DNA of 64,000 nt from Raphanus sativus. Its lineage: Eukaryota > Streptophyta > Magnoliopsida > Brassicales > Brassicaceae. The notes beneath the pieces are model-generated. The model worked only from the letters and a program-made list of their open reading frames with translations, was not told where the DNA came from and made no database searches. Made by a program: the position numbers and the translations under genes. The number at the start of each line of letters is the position of its first letter. The stretch's first letter is position 1. Shown one piece after another: positions 35,052-44,747 of the stretch. Location of the stretch: positions 27,875,288-27,939,287 of the forward strand of contig NC_079519.1 of the NCBI RefSeq assembly GCF_000801105.2, written 5' to 3'.

Positions 35052-35533
35052 TATTACCAAATCAAGAAAAAAAATGACAAATCTCAAGGAAATAAACAAA
35101 CGTACTTGTTTCTCTTTTTCTTTGACAATAGGTGATTGCCATGAGTGTGAAAACACCTGTTATATATAGAGGGTCAAATAATTTAATACAATCAAATCTT
35201 CTTACTGATTTGTCTTTAAAAGCCTTTAAATTTTCCCAACGACCCTCATTATTACTATTAGCGACAATGACATATTTGAGAATTTAAAACTCAAAATATA
35301 TAATGAAGAACTTGTACATTTAAAACTCAATTTTTAATATTGGAGCCTACATATTTGTTTCTTTCAATTATAAAATCTTTTTGTTTGTTTGTTTGTTTGT
35401 TTTAATTTTAGATATATAAAATTTAAATAAACACTGCATTTAACGTATCGACATGTTGATCAATCAATTGGGCCATAGAATGATAAAAAAGTGATAAATA
35501 AATATGATACTTGACTGTTTTTAATTAAATAAT

Positions 35534-36002
35534 GAGAAATTGCCAAAAATATCATTTTCATAGTACCACTTTTCATGTTTACACTAACCACTTTTACCAC
35601 TACTTTTAATGAAGGGTTTAGATTTGAAGGTTTAGGATTTAGGGTTTAGATTTGATGTTTTATAGTTTAAGGTATATAGTTTAGGGTTTAGAGTTGAGGA
35701 TTTAGGGTTTAGAGTTGAGGATTTAGGGTTTATAGTTTAGACTTTAGGGTTTAGGGTTTAGGATATTGAATTCAGGGTATATAGTTTAGGGTTTAGGGTT
35801 TAGAGTTGAAGATTTTAGGTTTAGGGTTTAGAATTAGAGGTTTAGGATTTAGAATTCGGGATTAGAATTTTGAAAAGCATATAAAAACAAAGATATATGA
35901 GTTTTTACCATTTCAATAAATAAGGTATTTTTGAAAATGTGTCTTTAGTAGTGGTAAAGATGAATAATGGTACCTTGAAAGTGGTATTTTTGAAAATTCC
36001 CC
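35534..36002. mobile_element. MULE-type MITE containing telomere-like repeats
   Basis: A 469-bp element flanked by a perfect 9-bp duplication TTAAATAAT (35525-35533 and 36003-36011). Its ends are inverted repeats of about 50 bp (GAGAAATTGCCAAAAATATC against complement GGGGAATTTTCAAAAATACC, extending past a shared GTACCA). A 9-bp duplication with long inverted repeats is typical of Mutator-like elements. The core (about 35615-35850) is packed with degenerate TTTAGGG units. Confidence 0.85.
35615..35850 (+). repeat. Degenerate interstitial telomere-like repeats
   Basis: Many copies of TTTAGGG and one-base variants (GATTTAGGGTTTAGAGTTGA and similar), the plant telomere unit, entirely inside the MITE. 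They therefore moved as transposon cargo and do not mark an old chromosome end. Confidence 0.85.
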
Positions 36003-36492
36003 TTAAATAATTCTCACTAAAAAGACAACCGTCACAAAAGGACAACCGTTAGGTTAACGTCAATATCAACCGTTCGGAACCTGTTGCCCGACAGTGTCAC
36101 GGACACTACGCAAAGACTTTTGAGACGCAGCTTGTAATATAGGTTTAAATCTTTTTGTTTTAATTTGAACCCAATAGTGTTTAAAGAGCAAGAATTTATA
36201 ATTCAAACCCATAGACTTTTTTGATGACTTTTGGGGCAGTGTGAAAATCCGATCACATGCTTGGACCAAATGTGAACACTAAAATATCCTCTGAAATTTA
36301 CATGCAAGCACCGAACATTAAAAGAAAACTGTGTGTGTTTGACAAAAAAAAAAGTTTGACCAAAAAAAAAAAGAAGAAAACTGTGTGTTTACTATGTACA
36401 AAATTGAAATTTATGATGCCCATCTCCCTGATATAGTGTTTCTAGTCGATTTAATATTTTGTTCTTGCAAGTTTTCACTATTAATAACTCAA

Positions 36493-37850
36493 CTAGATTT
36501 TGACCCGCGCTTCGAAAGCGCGGGTATTATTTTTCACTTTTATAAAATATATTATTTGTTTGTAATTATTGAATTATTTATTTTAATAAAATTTTCTTTA
36601 TAATAAATTCGACATAAAGTGTCTATGATAAACTATGTATTTATTTAGTTTTTTTATTCGCTCTTCAATCAACATATTTATTTGGCTTGTTGTTAAAATA
36701 AATGATTATACTTTGATCTCTGCACCTCCGCGGATGTATATTTTTAAAAATATGATGATATTTGTTTTTCATGTAATTATTAGGATTTGGCAAAATGAAT
36801 CCGAGGAACAGAACTGATACCAATCCGTAAATATAGTACCAAATCTGAACATAAATTGATTAAATATTCGAATTATTCAAAATTTTGTTAGTTAGAGAAC
36901 CGAATCGGATCCGAACCGAAGTATTCGTGTACCTGAATTTATCTAAAAATAGATTTATATATTTATATATATATTATTTTTGTATTTTGATGTATATAAA
37001 ACATCAAGAATGATACCTTTAAATTACTTTAAAATACTTGAAAATATATATAGATAGTCAAAAACAAATATCTGAAATAGTTAAAGTATATTCAAATCAC
37101 CAAAAAATACTTAAAATAATTATTGATTTCGTATCCAAATTTTTAAATCATACCAATTGATATGTTAAGCTTAGGTATTCTGACATATGTTATTTAAATT
37201 TATAGGTAATATATTACTTTATTTATAGATTTTGAGAAATTTTAAATATATAGTGATTTAAAACTTTAAAAATAATTTAAATATGTTATCCAAACCCAAA
37301 CCAAACCCGTAAAGATCCGAATCAAACTCAAACAAAAATTTAGAAACATCGTAATAGGACTGAAATATTTGAGCTCGAAAACCCGAAACGCAAACTGATC
37401 AGAACCAAACCCGTATGGATGTCTGAAAACCCATCCTTAGTCATTATTATATATCGTATAATTTCATCATATAATTAATCATATTTTATATGTACCATCA
37501 TATAAGTAATGATATAATTAATACTTATTTAATATGTATCATCATATAAATAATTACATATATTATATTTTAAAATTTTAATATGAAATATAAAAACCAT
37601 AATTTGAATTGGTATTTCAAATTGGCTTTTGTATTGTATTTTTCTTATATATATTGACAACATTCTTTTATAATGGACTTAATAACTTAAGCCCATTATT
37701 TTTTCTATTTAATACTACTATCTTTGTTTCCAAACAAATTTTTTTTTTAAAAGACTACAATCCATGTTTCCAAACACACCAAATTTTTTTAATACTCTTA
37801 TCCAAGTATCCAAACACACCGAATTTGTACTTCAGCTTTAATAAGATAGA
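36493..37850 (-). mobile_element. Non-autonomous Helitron, 1.36 kb
   Basis: Minus strand. The 5' end is TCTATCTTATTAAAG (TC at 37850-37849, preceded by A). The 3' end is CTAG (36496-36493) followed by T, with a perfect 9-bp hairpin CCCGCGCTT/AAGCGCGGG and a 3-nt loop (36504-36524). It shares its first 15 bases with the 12-kb Helitron and carries no gene. Repeated TTTCCAAACA(CACC) words occur near the 5' end. Confidence 0.88.
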
Positions 37851-38879
37851 TTACAAACATACAAATGTATATCGATCCCATAGACCACACCGGAAATTAG
37901 TTAAATGTGGGGAGACAAGTGCAAGATTTTAGGTATGACTTTCAGGACATGGTCTAATAATTAAATAGCCTGATGTCATACGTGTAAACTGTAAAGTAAA
38001 CTCGTGAGAAATAATTAATAAAAATGGGCTATAAGTAATTTATGGGCCTAAACTGAATTTTGATCTAGAATAAAAATAGCATAGTAGAACATTTATAAAT
38101 TAATATTCAATAAATTAATAAATTTGATCAGTTTGAGTTTAGGTCAGTTCAAATTTTGACAAAAATTGATAAAATAATAAAATAATAATTTATTTTAGAA
38201 AATTCTATACAAATATATGATTTCATTAAACTTATAAATTAATAATTTATATGTATACATATTTTATATAAATATAAATATTTTATTATATCGTTTGTTT
38301 TATATTCACAATAGAATCATTTTTTATTTTCCTTAACACTTAATATATTTTAGATGAGATTTAGTAATGCTACATCTAAAACTACATTTAAGTTTTATGC
38401 AATATATATTATATACACCAAATAGTATAAAAATTAATGTAAATGTCAAATTTCGAAATATAACAATTAATGTATGTACACTAAAATAATTTTTTTCTTA
38501 TTTTATAATAAATATATCTTAAATAAAAAATCTAAATAAAGAAACTTTTGTAAATTAATATTTCTATAAATAAATAAAATTTTAATATCCCAACATTATT
38601 AATTTATAAAGGTTTTACTGTATTGGAATAAAAATGACTAGAAATAACTAGTAGAATAAATAAATAAATAAATTAGTATAGTTTATCCCTTTGTCATTCT
38701 GTAAAATAGTAGACAAATAATTTACTTTAATTTTCTTCCTTTTCACATTATTTTTGGAATTATTTTTCTACAATTTTCAGGTCAAATGGCAAAATATCAT
38801 CAGGAGTGTTTAGTTCTACCATTTTGTAGGAACTCAGAGGAATGCCTAATACAACCATTTTTTAAGAACACAATGTATG
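37851..38879. other. AT-rich spacer
   Basis: No gene or bounded element recognised. Presumably once held the 5' part of the LACS gene, now deleted or unrecognisable. Confidence 0.4.
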
Positions 38880-39168
38880 AGGAGACTTTGAGTCAATCTG
38901 TCAAAACAAATAGACTGAAGAGTTTATCCTTGGAGAATTCAACAGAATAGCCAAAGACAAAAAGGTTATAACTTCTTCTTGGTTCTTGTTTGTTTTACTT
39001 ACAACAATCTTTTTACTACAAAATGGGATTTTGATTTTTATTATAGCGGAAGGGATTTGAGCTGATCAAATGTGTTCACTTGGACACAGTGCCATTCGAC
39101 ATGGAAAGAAATCTTATCACACCTCTTCTTACAAGAAGAAAAGGCCTCAGCCTCTCAGTTACTATCAG
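38880..39168 (+). pseudogene. LACS3: Long-chain acyl-CoA synthetase remnant (LACS3-like C-terminus)
   Basis: Two decayed exons of a LACS gene. 38880-38964 reads DFESICQNK, stop, TEEFILGEFNRIAKDKK and ends at a GT donor. 39047-39168, after a TTATAG acceptor, reads KGFELIKCVHLDTVPFDMER, then loses frame by a two-base gain near 39121-39126 and resumes as SYKKKRPQ...YYQ before a GT. This is the conserved C-terminal region of plant acyl-CoA synthetases. The internal TAG, the frameshift and the absence of the whole AMP-binding body show a dead fragment. Its place between the GH9C2 and At1g64405-like genes matches At1g64400 (LACS3) in Arabidopsis, so it is a fractionation remnant. A copia element has inserted 45 bp after it. 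Confidence 0.85.
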
Positions 39169-39217
39169 GTCAATTAAAAGTCTCATTCAATTTCATTTTG
39201 TTTGCATCAACAATAAC

Positions 39218-39529
39218 TGTTGAGATAAGCTTGAAGATAGCTTGAGGAGAAAGCAATCCTAATCCTAAGAGAGTTTGGAGTTTGAGAAGATAAAGACTAA
39301 AGAGTTTAGGAGTTATCTATAATGTGTTTAATAATAGGATTAGGATAAACTATAAGATATATATATATGTCGAGAATCATGAGATGATGTGTGAGAGTTT
39401 TATGAGTTTGTGTGCTTGAGGTTTTGAGAGAAGTTTCCTCAAGAGTTTAATAAGAAGAGTTCTTATTTGAGTTTACATTCTTGTGTTCGTGTGTTCTTCC
39501 TGACAAGCTCGTGAAACTGATTTACAATA
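39218..39529 (+). repeat. 5' LTR of the copia element
   Basis: 312 bp. A TATATATATAT box near 39357-39368 is the likely U3 promoter. The right end abuts the primer-binding site almost directly. Confidence 0.93.
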
Positions 39530-39548
39530 ATTGGTATCAGAGCATACG

Positions 39549-42500
39549 ATGGGGGATCTAGTGGCGTCTCCAGCGAAGACTAAAGAAGGCGGATCTTCAA
39601 TCAAGTGTCCTATATTAACCTCAACAAATTACACTGTATGGGTCATGAAGATGAAGATCCTTCTGAAGATAAACAAAGTTTGGGATATGATAGAAAAGGA
39701 GGAAATTGACGACGAGAAAAATAACATGGCGATAAGATTATTATTTCAGTCCATCCCAGAGTCTCTTGTACTTCAAATTGGAGAGTTGGACTCAGCAAAA
39801 AAGGTCTGGGAAGCAATTAAAACAAGGCATATGGGAGCAGAACGTGTGAAAGAGGCAAGACTACAGACCTTGATGGAAGACTTTGACCGTCTTAAGATGA
39901 AAGAGACAGAGACAATAGATGAGTTCGCAGGAAAACTGTCTGAGATATCTTCTAAAGCGCAAGCACTAGGAGAAGAGATTGATGAACCTAAACTTGTCAA
40001 GAAATTTCTCAAGAGTCTTCCGCGTAAGAAGTACATCTTCATTGTGGCGACATTAGAACAAGTATTGGATCTCAAGACAACTAGTTTTGAGGATATTATC
40101 GGTCGTCTAAAAACGTATGAAGACCGTGTTGCTGATGATGATGAGTCTCAGGATGATCAGAGCAAGTTATTGTTTAACGAGTCACACACGTCTCGGAACA
40201 GTAATGAGTCTCAAGCATCCCGTGGCTATAACAGCTACAACAATAACTATCGAGGCAGAGGACGTGGAGGACGAAGAGGTCGGGGTCGTTATAACGACAA
40301 CAGATACAATGAAAGATATAACGAGAACAGATACAATGAGGCAAGAGACGCTTCAAGGATAACATGTTTTCGCTGTGATAAGGTAGGACACTATGTTGCA
40401 GATTGTCCAGATCTGAAGCTGAAACTACAAGAAGTTCAGGAAGATGAGGTTAAAGATACGCAAGAAGCAGATAAACTCTTGATGCACGAGATAGTCTATC
40501 TGAATGAAGGAAAAGTAGTTCCTAGTAACTATGAGATAAGCGAGGAAGAGGACAGTATCTGGTATCTTGACAACGGAGCATCAAACCACATGAGTGGTGA
40601 TAGGAGATACTTCTCTAAAATTGACGAATCCATCACAGGAAGAGTTCGTTTTGGTGATGATTCTCACATAGATATCAGAGGAAAAGGTACTATTGAGTTC
40701 ACAGATCGGAACGGGGAACCAAGGAGAATAACAGAGGTATACTTTATACCTGATCTGAAAAGCAACATCATTAGCCTAGGACAAGCTACTGAGTCCGGCT
40801 GTGACGTAAGGATGAGAGGAGAGCATCTAACTATGCATGATCGAGAGGGTAAGCTGATTGCAAATGCAGTAAGGTCTAAGAACAGACTATACAAAGTTTG
40901 GATGGGATTAAAGGAGACTATGTGTTACCTCTCCACGACGATAAGTGAGTCAAGTAGATGGCATGCGAGACTCGGTCACGCAAATATGGAGACAATAAGG
41001 ACGATGATTCAGAACGAACTTGTCACAGGCGTGCCTCATATCGATGTTGAGGATAAAATCTGTGGTTCATGCTTACTTGGCAAGCAAACAAGACAGTCAT
41101 TCCCAAAGGCAACAATGTATCGAGCAACTAAGGTACTTGAACTGATTCATGGTGATCTCTGTGGGCCCATAACGCCAACCACCAAAGCTGGAAACAAGTA
41201 CATCTTTGTTCTAATAGATGATCACTCGAGGTACATGTGGACTGTTCTACTTAAAAACAAAAGTGATGCTTTCAGTAAGTTTAAAAACTTCAGGAAGCTA
41301 GTTGAACACGAGACAAAGAAGCGCATCCAAACCTTCAGAACGGATCGAGGAGGTGAATTTGTCTCTCGAGAGTTCAATGCATACTGTGAAGAAGCAGGTA
41401 TAAAGAGGCATCTCACGGCTCCATATAGTCCGCAACAAAATGGTGTCGTCGAGAGACGAAACAGGACTTTAATGGAGATGACAAGGAGTATAATGAAGCA
41501 TATGTCTATACCAAACTATTTATGGGGTGAGGCAACAAGACACTCAACGTATCTGATTAATCGTATGGCTACGAGAGTGATCAAAGATCAAACGCCTTAT
41601 GAAGTGTTTTATGGAAGGAAACCTAATATCAGTCATCTCAAGATTTTTGGATGCGTAGGATATGCGAAGATTGATGGCAAATTGCTAAAGAAGTTAGATG
41701 ACAGATCACGATTACTTGTTCATCTAGGGACGGAACCAGGTTCCAAGGCCTACAGGATGTTTGATCCTCGTACACAAAAGGTGGTGGTAAGTAGAGATGT
41801 TGTTTTTGATGAGTCAAAAGGATGGAACTGGAGCTCTAGAAAGGAGGATCAACACAACATGGAAGGCTTTAAGATAATACCTAGCAGTTTCGGTAATCAT
41901 GGTTTACTGGAAACAGAGTCGAATGAAGAAACAGAGCAAAAGGCTCCGAAAACAGAGTTGCAGGAAACAGAACCGAAACCAGAGGAGACTCAAGAAGTGG
42001 AGACTGAAAGTGATGATGATATAGAGCCAATCTTGAGACGCTCTCAGAGAAACACATCGAAGCCAAAGTACTTGGACGACTATGTACTGTTATCTGAGGA
42101 AGAAGGAGAGATATTACTTATGTTCCTCAATGATGAACCGAAGAACTATGAAGAAGCTAAGAAGTACAAAGAGTGGGTGCGAGCATGTAAAGAAGAGATA
42201 GAGTCTATCACTCGTCTTGAGTCATGGGAGCTTGTTGATCTTCCACCAGGAGCTAAACCGATAGGACTAAAGTGGATTTTCAAGATCAAACGAAACTCTG
42301 ATGGAAGTATCAACAAATATAAGTCTCGACTTGTGGCGAAAGGATATGTGCAACGATACGGGATAGATTATGAGGAGGTTTTCGCACCAGTGGCTAGAAT
42401 AGAGACCATACGGTTTCTTATCAATCTCGCAGCAACAAGTGGATGGGAAATACATCATTTAGATGTCAAAACAACTTTTCTTCATGGAGATTTAAAGGAA

Positions 42501-43724
42501 ACTGTTTATGTGATGCAACCAGAAGGATTTGAGGTGAAGGGAAAGGAAGACAAAGTTTATAGGCTGAAGAAAGCTTTGTACGGCTTAAAACAAGCTCCTA
42601 GGGCGTGGAATGATAAGTTAAATAAAATACTTATTGGATTTAACTTCACGAGATGCTTGAAGGAGCCGTCTGTGTACAGAAAGGAGACGAGTGAAGGTCT
42701 TCTTGTCATTGCGGTTTATGTGGATGATCTTTTTGTTACAGGGGCGAGTATTAAGATCATAAACAAGTTCAAAGCGGAGATGGCATCGCAGTTTGAGATG
42801 AGTGACCTCGGTTTACTCACCTATTACCTTGGAATTGAAGTAACTCAGCACAGTGGAGGCATAACACTAAGCCAGAAACGATATGCGTCGAAGATATTAG
42901 AAGCAGCAGGCATGAAGGATTGTAATCCTGCTCATATACCAATGGACTCTGGTCTAAAGCTGGAGAAATCAGATGAGGAGAAAGACATAGATGCTACACA
43001 GTACAGGAAGATCATTGGTTGTTTCAGATACCTTCTCCATACTCGACCTGATCTTTCATATGCTGTGGGAGTACTAAGCCGCTATATGCAGAGTCCAAAG
43101 GAGTCACACGGGAATGCAATGAAGCATTGCTTACGATACTTAAAGGGAACCACTTCTTATGGTCTGACATTCGAGAAGACAGGACAGAGAGCATCGAGGT
43201 TGATAGGGTACAGTGATAGTAGTCACAACGTTGACCCCGATGATGGACGAAGCACAACAGGACATATATTTTACTTTGGAACCAGTCCTATAACCTGGTG
43301 TTCTCAAAAGCAAGATACCGTGGCTCTCTCGTCGTGTGAAGCTGAATTTATGGCAGGTACTGAGGCAGCGAGGCAAGCCATCTGGCTGCAAGACTTGTTG
43401 TACGAAGTCATTGGAGTCTCTTCCACCAAGACTGTCATTCGCATAGACAATCGGTCTGCTATAGCGCTTACGAAGAACCCGGTATTCCACGGCAGAAGCA
43501 AGCACATTCACACAAGGTTTCATTTTATAAGAGAGTGTGTTGAGAAGGGTTTAATGGAGGTTGAGCATGTACCGGGTAATGAGCAAAAGGCGGATATCTT
43601 AACAAAGGCTCTAGCACGGACCAAATTCCAGGAGATGCGTGAGATGATCGGAGTACATGACGTAGACAGAAGAAGTTTCAAGCTTAGGAGGGAGAGTGTT
43701 GAGATAAGCTTGAAGATAGCTTGA
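39549..43724 (+). CDS. Copia Gag-Pol polyprotein
   Basis: 1391-aa single-frame Gag-Pol polyprotein, processed by its own protease. In order: Gag of the UBN2 type (about residues 20-220), an Arg/Gly/Asn-rich stretch, CCHC zinc knuckle (CFRCDKVGHYVADC, near 272), aspartic protease motif DNGASNHM (near 340), integrase HHCC and DDE core (GDLCGP, RTDRGGEF, QQNGVVERR), copia reverse transcriptase with YVDDL (near 1057), and RNase H (YSDSSH near 1222; SSCEAEF). The gene order INT before RT defines Ty1/copia. The start is the ATG at 39549, only 4 nt past the primer-binding site; TTG 39531 lies inside the primer-binding region. The last eight codons and the stop lie in the 3' LTR. No stops or frameshifts are seen, so it could be functional. 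Confidence 0.95.
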   Translation: MGDLVASPAKTKEGGSSIKCPILTSTNYTVWVMKMKILLKINKVWDMIEKEEIDDEKNNMAIRLLFQSIPESLVLQIGELDSAKKVWEAIKTRHMGAERVKEARLQTLMEDFDRLKMKETETIDEFAGKLSEISSKAQALGEEIDEPKLVKKFLKSLPRKKYIFIVATLEQVLDLKTTSFEDIIGRLKTYEDRVADDDESQDDQSKLLFNESHTSRNSNESQASRGYNSYNNNYRGRGRGGRRGRGRYNDNRYNERYNENRYNEARDASRITCFRCDKVGHYVADCPDLKLKLQEVQEDEVKDTQEADKLLMHEIVYLNEGKVVPSNYEISEEEDSIWYLDNGASNHMSGDRRYFSKIDESITGRVRFGDDSHIDIRGKGTIEFTDRNGEPRRITEVYFIPDLKSNIISLGQATESGCDVRMRGEHLTMHDREGKLIANAVRSKNRLYKVWMGLKETMCYLSTTISESSRWHARLGHANMETIRTMIQNELVTGVPHIDVEDKICGSCLLGKQTRQSFPKATMYRATKVLELIHGDLCGPITPTTKAGNKYIFVLIDDHSRYMWTVLLKNKSDAFSKFKNFRKLVEHETKKRIQTFRTDRGGEFVSREFNAYCEEAGIKRHLTAPYSPQQNGVVERRNRTLMEMTRSIMKHMSIPNYLWGEATRHSTYLINRMATRVIKDQTPYEVFYGRKPNISHLKIFGCVGYAKIDGKLLKKLDDRSRLLVHLGTEPGSKAYRMFDPRTQKVVVSRDVVFDESKGWNWSSRKEDQHNMEGFKIIPSSFGNHGLLETESNEETEQKAPKTELQETEPKPEETQEVETESDDDIEPILRRSQRNTSKPKYLDDYVLLSEEEGEILLMFLNDEPKNYEEAKKYKEWVRACKEEIESITRLESWELVDLPPGAKPIGLKWIFKIKRNSDGSINKYKSRLVAKGYVQRYGIDYEEVFAPVARIETIRFLINLAATSGWEIHHLDVKTTFLHGDLKETVYVMQPEGFEVKGKEDKVYRLKKALYGLKQAPRAWNDKLNKILIGFNFTRCLKEPSVYRKETSEGLLVIAVYVDDLFVTGASIKIINKFKAEMASQFEMSDLGLLTYYLGIEVTQHSGGITLSQKRYASKILEAAGMKDCNPAHIPMDSGLKLEKSDEEKDIDATQYRKIIGCFRYLLHTRPDLSYAVGVLSRYMQSPKESHGNAMKHCLRYLKGTTSYGLTFEKTGQRASRLIGYSDSSHNVDPDDGRSTTGHIFYFGTSPITWCSQKQDTVALSSCEAEFMAGTEAARQAIWLQDLLYEVIGVSSTKTVIRIDNRSAIALTKNPVFHGRSKHIHTRFHFIRECVEKGLMEVEHVPGNEQKADILTKALARTKFQEMREMIGVHDVDRRSFKLRRESVEISLKIA

Positions 43725-44036
43725 GGAGAAAGCAATCCTAATCCTAAGAGAGTTTGGAGTTTGAGAAGATAAAGACTAAAGAGTTTAGGAGTTATCTATA
43801 ATGTGTTTAATAATAGGATTAGGATAAACTATAAGATATATATATATGTCGAGAATCATGAGATGATGTGTGAGAGTTTTATGAGTTTGTGTGCTTGAGG
43901 TTTTGAGAGAAGTTTTCTCAAGAGTTTAATAAGAAGAGTTCTTATTTGAGTTTACATTCTTGTGTTCGTGTGTTTGAGTTTACATTCTTGTGTTCGTGTG
44001 TTCTTCCTGACAAGCTCGTGAAACTGATTTACAATA
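43697..44036 (+). repeat. 3' LTR of the copia element
   Basis: 340 bp. Longer than the 5' copy by a direct 28-bp duplication of text including TTACATTCTTGTGTTCGTGT, and otherwise identical except for one C/T difference (TTTCCTC against TTTTCTC). Confidence 0.93.
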
Positions 44037-44041
44037 ATAAC

Positions 44042-44747
44042 ACACTCGGGCTACATAATGAAATTTTACAAGGATCTTCAAGGGGTTTTATATTTAATAA
44101 AATTCTCTGTATAACCCAAAACGTATAATTTGTTCAGAGTAATTATCTACCAAGATTCGTCACCTTGGGTAGAAAATAAACAATTTGAGGAAGGTTTTAT
44201 TTTTGAATTTCACATTAATTAATGCTGCTAAACTTCAGTGAGTATGGAAAACAAGTATCTAACAGAAGCTAATAACCATATCACATTTCATTTAAGGACT
44301 GTTGTTGAGTTTTACAACTGACCACCAAGAAAGATAAACACACAAAAAGACAAAGGCATGCACATGTTTTTTGAGCTACAAGGAATGAAAAAAACAATCC
44401 TTGCAAATTCTCACAAGACACTATCTTTCTTTCTATCTTCCTCACTCTCTCTCTCGCACTATATATATTTATATGTAGATTTTTTAAAAGCATTGAACTT
44501 GGGAGTAGAAAGGGGATGAGCACTTTCACTCTTCTTTAAATTTTCTGAAGAGTGATTCACTCTCTTCACACCTTTCTTCCACCCTTCTTCAACTCTTTAA
44601 TTCACCCCAAAATGCAAAATGAAGATAAAAAGACCAAACCTTTAAACTTTCTTGACGAACCAAAGGGAAAAACCAACACTACTTTTCTTCTTCTTCTTCT
44701 CACGACCTATACACACTGTGATTCCTTTTGAAGTAGTTGCTGTCTGG
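44042..44747. other. Spacer and GH9C2 3' region
   Basis: Resumes the spacer interrupted by the copia element, then the presumed 3' UTR of the minus-strand endoglucanase gene. I could not find the missing last LACS exon here. Confidence 0.45.

Larger units (their letters stand above)
39218..44036 (+). mobile_element. Complete young Ty1/copia LTR retrotransposon
   Basis: A 4.82-kb element flanked by the 5-bp duplication ATAAC (39213-39217 and 44037-44041). The 5' LTR is 39218-39529 (312 bp), the 3' LTR 43697-44036 (340 bp); both begin TGTTGAG and end ACAATA. A primer-binding site TGGTATCAGAGCA (39532-39544, initiator tRNA-Met type) and a purine tract AGGAGGGAGAG (43686-43696) are in place. By eye the LTRs differ by one substitution and one 28-bp tandem duplication, so the insertion is recent. 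One uninterrupted polyprotein frame lies between them; all parts needed for retrotransposition appear present. Confidence 0.96.

Noticed and set aside
35615..35850. Ancient telomere or chromosome-fusion site
   Set aside because: The TTTAGGG-like block lies wholly inside an element with inverted ends and a 9-bp target duplication.
39531..39548. Polyprotein start at 39531
   Set aside because: That codon is TTG within the primer-binding region; the first ATG is at 39549.
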